This document shows positions 1-8,496 of a DNA stretch of 19,391 bases, one piece after another. This stretch comes from Chlamydiota bacterium (lineage in GTDB: Bacteria; Chlamydiota; Chlamydiia; Chlamydiales; JAJFMK01), in contig JAJFMK010000187.1 in assembly GCA_021772215.1 (NCBI GenBank), positions 1 to 19,391 on the forward strand, read 5' to 3'. Numbering within the stretch: the stretch's first letter is position 1; every line of letters begins with the position of its first letter. Below the pieces are notes generated by a model that searched no databases, was not told the DNA's origin, and was given only the letters and a program-made list of their open reading frames with translations. Made by a program: the position numbers and the translations under genes.

Positions 1-3000
1 TTTATTTCGCTCTTAGGGGTTGCAAGCTTATAGCTAAAACTCTTACCTATAGAGACATTTATTGTTCCCTTATCGTATATTTCACGATTCCGGAGGTTGA
101 GGAGAAGACCTCTTTTTTGGTACCAGGCGATGCCAAGACCTACAACTGTTGCAAGTGGTCCAATGATAGCTAAAGTTTGCTCTTCCTTGGACGTCCCTTG
201 CACACCTAAGTCAAAGTCGCTGCACGCATCCTGATCGCCATCACTGGCGCAGATCTGTAGAGAAACCGTTTTATCATTGAATGCGCCGGTGTCGCCACGG
301 CCCGGTTTACCCTCTAATGTTCTGTCGCTAAAGGTCAGCCATGAAGGAAGTGCCCTTCCATTGGCCCTCTTTGCGCTGAGGGTGAGTGAATCACCATTGG
401 GGTCGACAAAGGTGTTGTCGGGAACGACGATTCTGAATTTCTGTCCCACCTGAGCGACTTTGTTAGATAGGGGGTTAGCAACTTTTGGCCCTGCATTGGG
501 GCCGACAGTTAATGCGACTGTACCAAAGGCAGGCGCTTGCACGCCGTCATCTGCAACCACTAGGATACTATAGACACCATCTGAGCCCTTCGGGGGAAAT
601 CCGCTGATGACATTCAGTGTAGGATTATAGCTGAGCCAGGGGGGCAGTGGAGATCCATCGCCAAGAGTTACCGAGTAGGTGACCGGGCCAAGGGGTGCGC
701 TGATCATATCGCTTGGTATGGTATAGACAAAGGAGCCTCCAATGCGGGCTATTTCTTGCGATAGGGCGTCAACGACGTCGAGAGAAAACATCTCCTCAGC
801 ACTTCCCCCTTTTGTATCCTCCGCGATGACCTTGATAGCCACATTTCCTCTATCAGATGGCCGCGCAGTTCCTTGAAATTCCAGCCTGGATCCTGCAAAG
901 CTTAACCAGGCGGGAAGAAAGCTCCCATCGGCCTTTGTCGCACTATAGGTGAGGAACTCTCCAGGAGGTGTCGAGAAGGTATTTCCCGGTACGGCAAAAA
1001 GATAGGGAATATCAACCGCAGCATGCTGGTCACTAATTGGGTTTAATAGGGTTGGAAATGCACCTACAGATAGAGTAAATGTTGTGGAGGCGACAACTCC
1101 AAAGGTATCTGTGGCGCTGACTTTGATTGCGGAAGAACCTGTGTCACTAGCTATGGGAGTCCCTGAAAATTGAACTGTTGTAGCGTTAAAATTTAACCAA
1201 GATGGTAGGGGGTCACCATTGCTAAGAGTTGCACTATAGGTGAGCTGGTCCCCCACATCTTGGTCAGAAAATGTCTGGGATGACACTGTGAAGGTGTAGG
1301 GGCGATCAAGGTCGGCCGCCTGGTTTGCAATGGGCGCCGTAACTTGTGGAAAATGCTCTGCGATAAGGGTAAAGGTTGTATTGGCTTTGTCTGAAGCGAT
1401 TCGATCAAAAGCAAAAACTTTGATCTGGTAGGTACCTGCATCAGATGATTGAGGTGTTCCGGAGAAAATCCCAATCGATGAAAAGCTTAACCAAGAGGGC
1501 AGAGCGTTTTGGTTTGACTGCTCTGCTGAGTAATAAACCACATCGTCATTAGGATCGGGGAAGACATTTTGGTCGATGAAGTAGCTAAAGGGGGTGCCTA
1601 TATTTGCAAGTTTGCCGGGGATGAAGCCAGCTGTTACCGGTGGGCCCTTGACACGAAAAGCAAACGTAGAAGAGACGCTGTTTTGATCGGGATCTGCAGC
1701 AATGAGTTCAATTTCATAGTTACCAATATCTGCTTTGCTAGGAGTGCCAAAAAACCGCTTTCGCTCTTCAACAATTCGCAGATCTGTGACGTCAGCGATA
1801 TAGGGTAAACCCCACTGGACATCTATGCCATAAGCAAGGCCAGGTGTATCATAGGTCCCATTGAATTGGGGCATTGCTGGGTTACTCACATCAACTAAGT
1901 ACAAGCCGGCGTCGCCACTAGCCAGATAGGCCAGGTTCCCGACGATCTGCACGTCATAAACAACGTCTGGCGTACCATAGATCCCCGCCAATGTCGGCGC
2001 TGCCGGGTTGCTCACATCGATGATCGCCAAGCCGGAGGAATAATCACAAACATAGGCAAAATTCCCTACTACCTTCAGGCCATTAGCATTACCTGGGGTA
2101 TTTAGAGTCCCAGTTAATGTAGGGAGAGCGGGGTTACTCACATCGAAGATCGCTAAACCGGGAATATAATCAGCAACATAGGCAAAATTGGCTATGACTT
2201 GCACACCATAAGCGCTGCCAGGCGTATTATAGGCCCCAACAAAGGTGGGGGCAGCTGGGTTGCTGACATTGATGATCTGCAGACCGGAAGTACCATCTGC
2301 CACATAGGCCAAGTTACCAACGACGTGGACTCCGATGGAGGAACCCGGCGTATCATAGGTTCCGATTAATACCGGCACAGCAGGATTACTCACGTCGATG
2401 ATAACTAAACCAGTCGCGCCATCAGCCACATAGGCCAAGTTACCAACGACATGAAGACGTTGAGTGCTACCTGGGGTATCATATGTCCCGACTAATGTGG
2501 GGGCAACGGGGTTACTTACATTGATGATCTGCAGACCGGAAGCACCATCAGCCACATAGGCTAAGTTGCCGACAACTTGCACTCCAAAAGCTGCGCCAGG
2601 TGTGTCTAACTTTCCAAGTAATTGGTAACCTTCAGACCTCAATGCCAACCAACTAGGTAGCGTCGGCTGTCCCTTTTCACGTGCGTCGAGCGTAAATACG
2701 TTAGAATCTGCATCAACAAAGTAATCTCTTGAAGAAAGTGAGAAAGTGAAAATAGCATCAGGAAATACAGATTGCGGAGGAACAACTGACCTAACCTCAG
2801 GGGGGATTCCTGACCTCCTCACCTCACGGCCAAATAAGTCGCTGCCTGCGATCTCTTGGGATCTAGCTAGTCCTAAAAATGTTGACCCAACGACAGTGGC
2901 TAGTAGCGCCGACCCTCTCCAGAGCGCCTTAACTTTCCGAGTTGTGGGCTCTTCGCTTTGATTGCATGATGAGTGCTTTGCACTTCCTATCCACGATTGT

Positions 3001-3008
3001 AATTGCAT
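1..3008 (-). CDS. Large surface protein with LVIVP propeller repeats and cadherin-like/Ig domains (3' end beyond window)
   Basis: An uninterrupted frame runs from ATG at 3008 off the left edge (1002 codons seen, no stop). An in-frame TGA at 3018-3020 makes this the only upstream start, although no good Shine-Dalgarno is visible. Residues 31-49 form a hydrophobic segment after a basic stretch, which is a likely signal peptide with an unusually long n-region. Residues 78-122 and 419-455 are two halves of one cadherin-like/He_PIG-type domain (PSWLAL, then FFGTPSKADIG), separated by LVIVP-type repeats at 132-418. Five more such domains follow (about 456-554, 555-652, 653-748, 749-845 and 846-943), each with a PxWL motif and most with a GTP-like turn plus a conserved DxG. 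A hydrophobic segment at 945-963 is followed by basic residues, and the chain continues. From family knowledge such proteins are secreted or cell-surface anchored and mediate binding. The ligand is unknown and no enzymatic motif is seen. Confidence 0.85.
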   Translation of the reverse strand, partial: MQLQSWIGSAKHSSCNQSEEPTTRKVKALWRGSALLATVVGSTFLGLARSQEIAGSDLFGREVRRSGIPPEVRSVVPPQSVFPDAIFTFSLSSRDYFVDADSNVFTLDAREKGQPTLPSWLALRSEGYQLLGKLDTPGAAFGVQVVGNLAYVADGASGLQIINVSNPVAPTLVGTYDTPGSTQRLHVVGNLAYVADGATGLVIIDVSNPAVPVLIGTYDTPGSSIGVHVVGNLAYVADGTSGLQIINVSNPAAPTFVGAYNTPGSAYGVQVIANFAYVADYIPGLAIFDVSNPALPTLTGTLNTPGNANGLKVVGNFAYVCDYSSGLAIIDVSNPAAPTLAGIYGTPDVVYDVQIVGNLAYLASGDAGLYLVDVSNPAMPQFNGTYDTPGLAYGIDVQWGLPYIADVTDLRIVEERKRFFGTPSKADIGNYEIELIAADPDQNSVSSTFAFRVKGPPVTAGFIPGKLANIGTPFSYFIDQNVFPDPNDDVVYYSAEQSNQNALPSWLSFSSIGIFSGTPQSSDAGTYQIKVFAFDRIASDKANTTFTLIAEHFPQVTAPIANQAADLDRPYTFTVSSQTFSDQDVGDQLTYSATLSNGDPLPSWLNFNATTVQFSGTPIASDTGSSAIKVSATDTFGVVASTTFTLSVGAFPTLLNPISDQHAAVDIPYLFAVPGNTFSTPPGEFLTYSATKADGSFLPAWLSFAGSRLEFQGTARPSDRGNVAIKVIAEDTKGGSAEEMFSLDVVDALSQEIARIGGSFVYTIPSDMISAPLGPVTYSVTLGDGSPLPPWLSYNPTLNVISGFPPKGSDGVYSILVVADDGVQAPAFGTVALTVGPNAGPKVANPLSNKVAQVGQKFRIVVPDNTFVDPNGDSLTLSAKRANGRALPSWLTFSDRTLEGKPGRGDTGAFNDKTVSLQICASDGDQDACSDFDLGVQGTSKEEQTLAIIGPLATVVGLGIAWYQKRGLLLNLRNREIYDKGTINVSIGKSFSYKLATPKSEI
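1860..2615 (-). repeat. Six tandem 126-bp units encoding 42-residue LVIVP-type propeller repeats
   Basis: Units begin at 2615, 2489, 2363, 2237, 2111 and 1985, each exactly 126 bp apart with no indel. Each encodes the pattern G-x-Y-x-TPG, then VxVVGNLAYVAD, then GL-x-I-I-x-VSNP-x-x-P. A seventh, degraded unit (1859 to about 1755) keeps GTYDTPG and YIAD but loses the VSNP end. Six or seven four-stranded units suit a closed beta-propeller; LVIVP repeats are known from extracellular bacterial and archaeal proteins. Units 1-3 are close to each other at the DNA level, and units 4-5 form a second subgroup. Confidence 0.9.
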
Positions 3009-3096
3009 GGTTACTGATCAGATGTGTGGGAAATTTTCTCTTATAGTAGAACTGCATATTGCTCCCGGCGGTGATAATATTCAAGAAGAATAGTAA

Positions 3097-3828
3097 CTAT
3101 ACCAAAGCTGTGAAGAAGGTGGCCATGGCGTGCCAGGCGCGGCGATTAGCTATGGGATCGTATACTAGCCCCGAATCGATGTCATGAGCCTGCGGATTGG
3201 TGAAAGCATGGTACGCCTTGCCGTAGATATGGAGCTGCCAGTCGACATCTGCCTCTGTCATCTCCTTTTTGAACTGATTGATATCCTCTTGAGAAACAAG
3301 GGGATCTAGCTGACCTGTGAGAACGAGAATAGAGCCGCTTAGACCTTTAGCGGGCGGCTCAGTTTGCGCTTTTTGCTCCATCATTGTCTCCCCGAGGACG
3401 GGGTGGAAGGCAACAACTCCTTTGAGAGGAAGTCCCGTTTTGAAAAGCTCTAAGCAGGCGAGACCACCGAAGCAAAAGCCGATCGCTCCAATGCGATCTG
3501 CGTCGACAAGAGGTTGAGAGCTAAGCGCTTCATAAGCGGCTCCCATCCTAGCTCTTAGCAGTTTGCGATTGATGAAAAGAGGCATCATGAGAGCGGTCGC
3601 CTCTTCATCTGTCTCAACGGGCTCTTCAATACCGTAGAGATCGAGGACAAAGGCGCCGATACCTAAATTGACGCAGATCTCTTCGCCCTTCGAGCGGACA
3701 AAAGCATCGCGCCCCTTCCAGGCGTGGGCGATCATGATTACAGGGTGCGGCTTATCTCCTGCAGGGAGGATCAGCTCGCCTGTAAATTCCTGATCTTGGC
3801 AGCTGTAGGTGACTCTCTCTTTTTTCAT
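3097..3828 (-). CDS. Dienelactone hydrolase family alpha/beta hydrolase
   Basis: This 243-residue protein matches the usual length of the dienelactone hydrolase family. The nucleophile elbow GFCFGG puts the catalytic cysteine at residue 119. The probable acid is Asp175 in TGQLDPLV and the probable base is His207 in YHAFTNP, giving the Cys-Asp-His triad typical of the family. The N-terminal PVIMIAHAWKGRD contributes the oxyanion-side loop. There is no signal peptide, so it should be cytoplasmic. Chlamydiae are not expected to degrade aromatic compounds through dienelactone, so the physiological substrate is probably another ester or lactone (inference). It is divergent from rlmD with only about 34 bp between the starts, and lies upstream of the surface-protein gene on the same strand with an 88-bp gap. 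Confidence 0.85.
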   Translation of the reverse strand: MKKERVTYSCQDQEFTGELILPAGDKPHPVIMIAHAWKGRDAFVRSKGEEICVNLGIGAFVLDLYGIEEPVETDEEATALMMPLFINRKLLRARMGAAYEALSSQPLVDADRIGAIGFCFGGLACLELFKTGLPLKGVVAFHPVLGETMMEQKAQTEPPAKGLSGSILVLTGQLDPLVSQEDINQFKKEMTEADVDWQLHIYGKAYHAFTNPQAHDIDSGLVYDPIANRRAWHAMATFFTALV

Positions 3829-3862
3829 ACTCTTCTATCAGGTATACTCTGCAGACAAAAAA

Positions 3863-5131
3863 ATGACAAGTCGATGCCGCATTCGTGACCTCAATAGCCA
3901 AGGCGAGGGGGTCGCCACAGCTGAGGGGTACACCCTCTTTATACCAGGAGCGCTCCCGGGAGAGGAGGTCTCATTTGAGATCACGCAAAAAAAGCGCTCC
4001 TTTGGAAAAGCTAAACTTCTAGAAATTTTACAAGCTAGCCCCGAGCGGGTCGATCCCCCCTGTCCCTACTATCCCACCTGCGGCGGCTGCCAGCTGCAGC
4101 ACCTCTCGTACGAGGGGCAGCTGAAGATGAAGCAAAGCCGCATCAAAGAGAGCCTAAAGCGGATCGGCGGCATCGACGTCGAGGTCCCCCTTCCTGAGCC
4201 CTCAGAGGCGTTCGGCTACCGAAGCAAGCTGCAATTTTCGGTGCGAGATAAAAAAATAGGAATGCTCAAGCGAGGAACCCATGACCTTATCGACATCGAA
4301 TCCTGCATGATCCACGCCCCTGATGGCGAAGATACCTACCACCAGATAAGGCAGCTCCTAAAGGAGATAAAACCCAAGAGCCTTCGCTACCTCATCCTGA
4401 AAGGATCGGGCAGATGCGTTCTTTTAGTAACTAAAACGGACGAAGATCTAAAAGAGCTAGGTGAAAAGATCTACGCCCTCTCGCCCCATATCCAAAGTGT
4501 CGTACAAAATATCAATCCTCGCGACGACAACGTCGTCCTAGGCAGAACCTACAATCTCCTTGCAGGCGAAGAGGAGATCGAAGAGAATCTCCTTGGCATC
4601 GACTACAGCCTCTCGCCCGCCTCTTTCTTTCAGGTCAACTGCGTCCAAGCAGCGCGTCTCTACAGCCACGCCCTCGAAAGTTCATCTCTGACAAAAGACC
4701 AGACCTTCGTAGACGCCTACTGCGGCGTCGGCCTCCTCACCTGCCTCTTCGCCAAAAAAGCGAAAGAGGTGATCGGTATTGAATGTGTTCCACAAGCAGT
4801 CGAAAACTGCCAAAATAACGCCCAGAAAAATAGCATAGAAAACGCCCGCTTTCTCTGTGGTCTTGCTGAAAAAGTTCTCCCCACCATCCCTAAAATTGAC
4901 TCTCTTCTCCTCAACCCCCCAAGAAAGGGGTGCGATCCTAAAGTCCTTTCCGCCCTTGCAAAATCGCCGCCAAAAGAGATCCTCTACATCTCCTGCAACC
5001 CCACAACTCTCGCCCGCGACCTCCAGATCCTCCTCCAGCTTCCCTACAAAATCGACCATGTCAAACCCTTTGACATGTTCCCCCAAACAAGCCACGTCGA
5101 GACCTTTGTTAAGCTCTCTCGACAAACTTAA
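3863..5131 (+). CDS. rlmD: 23S rRNA (uracil-C5)-methyltransferase, RlmD/RumA type
   Basis: The protein transfers a methyl group from S-adenosylmethionine to C5 of a uridine in 23S rRNA. It is 422 residues from the ATG at 3863. A GTG at 3809 would add 18 residues but overlaps the divergent gene and adds a non-homologous hydrophobic leader, so I prefer the ATG, although no clear Shine-Dalgarno precedes either. Residues 1-58 form a TRAM RNA-binding domain. Cys67, Cys73, Cys76 and Cys148 match the four [4Fe-4S] ligands of RumA. The SAM-binding motif is DAYCGVGLLT (284-293), the NPPRKGCDP motif is at 351-359, the nucleophile is Cys378 in YISCNP, and the general base is probably Glu413 in HVETF. 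Whether it modifies U1939, U747 or both cannot be told from sequence alone. Confidence 0.88.
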   Translation: MTSRCRIRDLNSQGEGVATAEGYTLFIPGALPGEEVSFEITQKKRSFGKAKLLEILQASPERVDPPCPYYPTCGGCQLQHLSYEGQLKMKQSRIKESLKRIGGIDVEVPLPEPSEAFGYRSKLQFSVRDKKIGMLKRGTHDLIDIESCMIHAPDGEDTYHQIRQLLKEIKPKSLRYLILKGSGRCVLLVTKTDEDLKELGEKIYALSPHIQSVVQNINPRDDNVVLGRTYNLLAGEEEIEENLLGIDYSLSPASFFQVNCVQAARLYSHALESSSLTKDQTFVDAYCGVGLLTCLFAKKAKEVIGIECVPQAVENCQNNAQKNSIENARFLCGLAEKVLPTIPKIDSLLLNPPRKGCDPKVLSALAKSPPKEILYISCNPTTLARDLQILLQLPYKIDHVKPFDMFPQTSHVETFVKLSRQT

Positions 5132-5203
5132 ATAGCGTTTTCATTGTTTCGGGTATCTTAGCGTTTCAACATATTGATATACAGAATGTTAAAAACGATG
5201 TTG

Positions 5204-7321
5204 CTACTGCCTCTCGTAGTAGATCATGTCATAGAGGGGACGACCGGTGGGCGCTTCGTAGCCGACGTCGCGCAGCCAGGCGTTGATGGCGTAGCCGAAG
5301 CGCTCTTTGGAGGAGCAGGTGAAGAAAATATCGAGCGGCATGGAGAAGCCAACGCCCTTATCGAAGTAGGTGTGGCCATTGACGCGGTCGTTGCCGTTGG
5401 TCCAGGTGTACCAGAGGAAGAGCCGCAAGCCTGAGGGGAAGTAGCGCGCCACCTCTAGGCGAGAGCCCCAGTCGTTGGCTAAGAACTTGCCGCTGCTCAC
5501 CTTGAAGGTGGTCTGGGCGTCTCGCCAGTCGTAGTAGAGGTTTAAGAAAAATTGCGTTCCGGTAAAAGGGACAAACTCGGGTGTGAAACCGTTGAGTTTT
5601 CTGATTTTATCGGAGAAGCCGAGGCCTTTGAGCGTTCGTCGGAAAAGAAGAGCGCCGTTGACACCGGCAGCGAAGGGGGAGTTGACCGGATACCAGAGCG
5701 CCTCAGCAGCAGCGCCGCTATACATAATATCAAAGTAACCAAGGGCGCCCCTCGCATACCAGCCGCAGCCGATGGCGAGGTTTTTTTGCAGGTAGAACTC
5801 ATCGAGCCTTAAGCCCCTCTGCTTTTCGTAGGCGATAATTTGTGTATGGACATTGATCAGTTGTGAGGGGTTGAGCATATCGACGTCGGAGACATCTTCG
5901 AGGTCAGAAAAGAGAAGATAGCCGAGCTTGACACGCCAAAAGACATCCCATTGGGTCAGATAGCCATCTCCAATAGCGGTCAACCCGGCAGCATATTTGA
6001 ATTTTCCGCGTGAGCTGCCGAAGTAGAAGTGGCTGCGAGGGAGGAGGTAGTAGTCGAAAACTTTGAGTCTTTCGCTATAGAGCTGTGTGGGGCAGCAGCT
6101 ATCAAGCTGCGTCACCTCACGAAGCGGTGTCACCGTCGCCATCTCATAGTCGCCGATCTCCTGATCGAGATACTGCCTTAAATAGTTGCCGTAAAAGTTC
6201 CACTCCTGGATCGAAAAGCCTTCGCTATACTGCACAGCAACCACCTCGTCGATATCACAAGGTAGAAGTGATCCCAAAAGATGCATCAGACGCTCTCTAA
6301 CGTCCCATTCTGAGCGGTAAGTGTCATTATAGAAGAGGACGCGCAGCACCCGCTGCTCACAAGAGTCATGATAAATGTGGATATCAAGCAGCTTCAGCCC
6401 CTGATCACAGAAGGCACCATACATTTCTGAAACAAAAAGAGAGTAGGGGCGCCACTCGCCGATCGGCTCATAGTTGACAGGCGCTCGATAGGGCAGCGGA
6501 TCGTTGACTTTAGGTAAAAAGCCGTTCGTCGTACCAAAGTTATAGGAGATCTGCGCCCCCATCGCTAAGCGGTTGCCACGCACCTGAGCAATGATGAGGT
6601 CGATATAGTCATAGAAGCGATACTTGGCGCCTAGATTGACTCTCGAGCTGTAATTTCGTCCGCGCGGGTGGGGATCCTCATTATAATCTGTCGCATCCCA
6701 CTCAGCCGTTAAGGAGAGTCCTGCGAGAAGAGGGTGACACCAGCTGTAAAAGGGAGACCAGGTCGCACCGCCGTAGAAGCCGTGAATCCTCTTCCAGCCC
6801 CAGCCTGCGGTGAGTTCTAAGTTTAAAGGGCGCACAACCTGCGTCAAAGCGACATAGACCGCTTCAAATGCTTTCGTCCCTAAAAAGTCATCCCAGCCGA
6901 CAGCAAAGCCGGGCAGGTTATAGTTAGAATCTTCAGGACGGAAGATGGCGAATTTGGCGTTGATCCCCTTGTCGGAGAAGTCGCCAAAGCCAAATTCAGA
7001 GAGGAGGGGATCGTCAACGCCGCGAAAGACGCGGTAGCTGCCGGTAATCTCAAGGTGCGAATAGACTTGAGCTCGTCCACTGTAATTGTAATAGGGGGGA
7101 ATCGAGGAGAAGGCGAAGCCAAGCTCTCCCGCCTCGCCCATTCTGGCCGAGGGCATCATCAAGAGCCCCCCTTGCGCAAAGAAGTTATAGGTAGTTGGAA
7201 AGTAGCAGCGGCAGGGGTTGTAGCACCTTACGATCTCAAGGTCGCGGCAGAGGGTGTCAAAAGAGCACTCCTCTTGCGCCACCAGACAGAAAGGGATGAG
7301 AAGAGCTAAGATTCGTTTCAC
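5204..7321 (-). CDS. YjbH-family outer-membrane protein
   Basis: The 705-residue product has an N-terminal signal peptide (basic MKR, then a hydrophobic core to about residue 15). After it comes the GG-LLMMPSARM-x-x-x-GEL motif typical of the YjbH (exopolysaccharide-associated, outer-membrane lipoprotein/barrel) family. The rest is rich in alternating aromatic and polar residues, as expected for beta-barrel strands, and the length matches the family. The start is a GTG whose GTGA overlaps the TGA stop of the E2 gene, so translation is probably coupled. Five cysteines (19, 25, 33, 37, 39) cluster directly after the signal peptide, which would suit disulfide cross-linking in a chlamydial outer membrane (inference). 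No yjbE, F or G partner is nearby. The C-terminus (YYERQ) does not end in the usual barrel phenylalanine. Family call fairly sure; function unknown. Confidence 0.75.
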   Translation of the reverse strand: MKRILALLIPFCLVAQEECSFDTLCRDLEIVRCYNPCRCYFPTTYNFFAQGGLLMMPSARMGEAGELGFAFSSIPPYYNYSGRAQVYSHLEITGSYRVFRGVDDPLLSEFGFGDFSDKGINAKFAIFRPEDSNYNLPGFAVGWDDFLGTKAFEAVYVALTQVVRPLNLELTAGWGWKRIHGFYGGATWSPFYSWCHPLLAGLSLTAEWDATDYNEDPHPRGRNYSSRVNLGAKYRFYDYIDLIIAQVRGNRLAMGAQISYNFGTTNGFLPKVNDPLPYRAPVNYEPIGEWRPYSLFVSEMYGAFCDQGLKLLDIHIYHDSCEQRVLRVLFYNDTYRSEWDVRERLMHLLGSLLPCDIDEVVAVQYSEGFSIQEWNFYGNYLRQYLDQEIGDYEMATVTPLREVTQLDSCCPTQLYSERLKVFDYYLLPRSHFYFGSSRGKFKYAAGLTAIGDGYLTQWDVFWRVKLGYLLFSDLEDVSDVDMLNPSQLINVHTQIIAYEKQRGLRLDEFYLQKNLAIGCGWYARGALGYFDIMYSGAAAEALWYPVNSPFAAGVNGALLFRRTLKGLGFSDKIRKLNGFTPEFVPFTGTQFFLNLYYDWRDAQTTFKVSSGKFLANDWGSRLEVARYFPSGLRLFLWYTWTNGNDRVNGHTYFDKGVGFSMPLDIFFTCSSKERFGYAINAWLRDVGYEAPTGRPLYDMIYYERQ

Positions 7322-8496
7322 GATAGCTTATTTACAAAGGCGTTAGAGAGTGTCGCGGCAGCCGCGCCGTCAATTAATCGATGGTCAAAGCTGTAGCAGA
7401 TCAGCTGCTCTCGTCGAATCGCGATTTGGTCATCAACAACTGCCGCCGCCTTCTCAATCTTTCCGAGGCCCACAATCGCCGTCTGCGGCAGGGGGATGAC
7501 CGGCGTGCCGCCGATGCCACCAAGCGTTCCAAAGTTTGTGATGGAGATCGTCCCCTCTTTCATGTCTGTTGAGGTAAGCTGGCTAGCTAGAGCCCGCTTT
7601 TTTAGCTGATCAAAGGCGATCACCAGCTCCTCAAAACCCATTCTCTCGACCCCTTTTAAAACAGGTACGATCAAGCCGTGGCCGCTGTTCATTGCAATAC
7701 CGATATTGTGTCGCTTATGGATGATAACCTGCCGATTGGCACGGTCCAAAGAGGCGTTAGCTAGGGGGACCTTCTCTAACGCTTTTGATAGCGCCTCAAT
7801 ATAAAAGGGCATCAGAGTCAACTTAACGCCTTTAGCAGCAAACTGCGCCTTCATCTGCTCTTTTCTCTCCCAGAGTTCCTCCACATCGAGCCTCTCAAAG
7901 AAGCTAAAGTGCGGAATCTCTTTGCGAGAGCGCTCCATCGCATCAGCCATCAGACGCTGCACGCCAACAAGGGGCACCGTCTCATCGTCATCGAAATGGT
8001 GGATCGGGATCGCCTCTGACTTGGTCGGCGCATAGACTCTCTTGACATCTTCAACTGTCACCTCACCATCAAGGCCGCTTGCTGTGCAGCCGGATAGGTT
8101 GACGCCAAGCTGCTTGGCGAGCTGGCGTGTCGCTGGAGCGGCTAATACCTTATCACCCTCAACCTTTGGCGTCTCTTTTTTGGGAGCGACAACTTCAACT
8201 GGCTTCTCCTCCTCAATAGGAGCGCTCTCTTCCACCTCACCTTCGACCTCACCTTCGACCTCAATGTCGTAGAGCGGTTTGTCTAAAAGGGCAAGCTCAC
8301 CCACATCGAAGTAGCGCTTGGCTAGTTTGCCTGGATGGGGCGCCGGCAGCTCAACGGTCGCCTTATCTGTCATCACAACGACAACCGGCTCATCTTGGGC
8401 TAAATCATCGCCTAGCTCTTTGAGCCACTCCACCACTTCGCCTTCAACAACACCTTCGCCAATATCGGGCAGATTTACTGTGAATCGCTTATTCAT
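7318..8496 (-). CDS. bkdB: Dihydrolipoamide acyltransferase (E2) of branched-chain 2-oxoacid dehydrogenase
   Basis: This is the E2 core subunit, which moves the acyl group from lipoamide to CoA. The lipoyl domain spans residues 4-80 with the modified lysine at Lys45 in MTDKATVE. It opens with PDIGEGVVEGEVVEW, a form typical of branched-chain rather than pyruvate E2. An acidic linker containing an EVEG repeat leads to a peripheral-subunit-binding domain (about 117-155, APATRQLAKQLGV). The catalytic domain (about 170-392) ends with DHRLIDG at 371-377, where His372 and Asp376 are the expected catalytic pair. The ATG start overlaps the stop of E1beta as ATGA, and a GGAG lies five bases upstream. 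The gene is third in a four-gene overlapping operon. Only one lipoyl domain is present. An E2 of pyruvate or broader specificity is the main alternative. Confidence 0.88.
   Translation of the reverse strand: MNKRFTVNLPDIGEGVVEGEVVEWLKELGDDLAQDEPVVVVMTDKATVELPAPHPGKLAKRYFDVGELALLDKPLYDIEVEGEVEGEVEESAPIEEEKPVEVVAPKKETPKVEGDKVLAAPATRQLAKQLGVNLSGCTASGLDGEVTVEDVKRVYAPTKSEAIPIHHFDDDETVPLVGVQRLMADAMERSRKEIPHFSFFERLDVEELWERKEQMKAQFAAKGVKLTLMPFYIEALSKALEKVPLANASLDRANRQVIIHKRHNIGIAMNSGHGLIVPVLKGVERMGFEELVIAFDQLKKRALASQLTSTDMKEGTISITNFGTLGGIGGTPVIPLPQTAIVGLGKIEKAAAVVDDQIAIRREQLICYSFDHRLIDGAAAATLSNAFVNKLS

Noticed and set aside
1860..2615. Regular repeats possibly a CRISPR array
   Set aside because: The 126-bp periodicity is whole coding units in one open frame with conserved protein motifs; there are no short identical repeats with unrelated spacers.
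3009..3096. Promoter for the large surface protein
   Set aside because: Some AT-rich boxes such as TATAAG exist, but none has a -35 element at a proper distance.
4682..5125. Antisense reading frame of 147 codons opposite rlmD
   Set aside because: rlmD has all catalytic motifs across this stretch; the antisense product has no recognisable domain or context.
5132..5203. Terminator between convergent rlmD and yjbH
   Set aside because: Only weak 5-6 bp inverted repeats with long loops and no T tract are present; a direct repeat of TAGCGTTT is too short to interpret.
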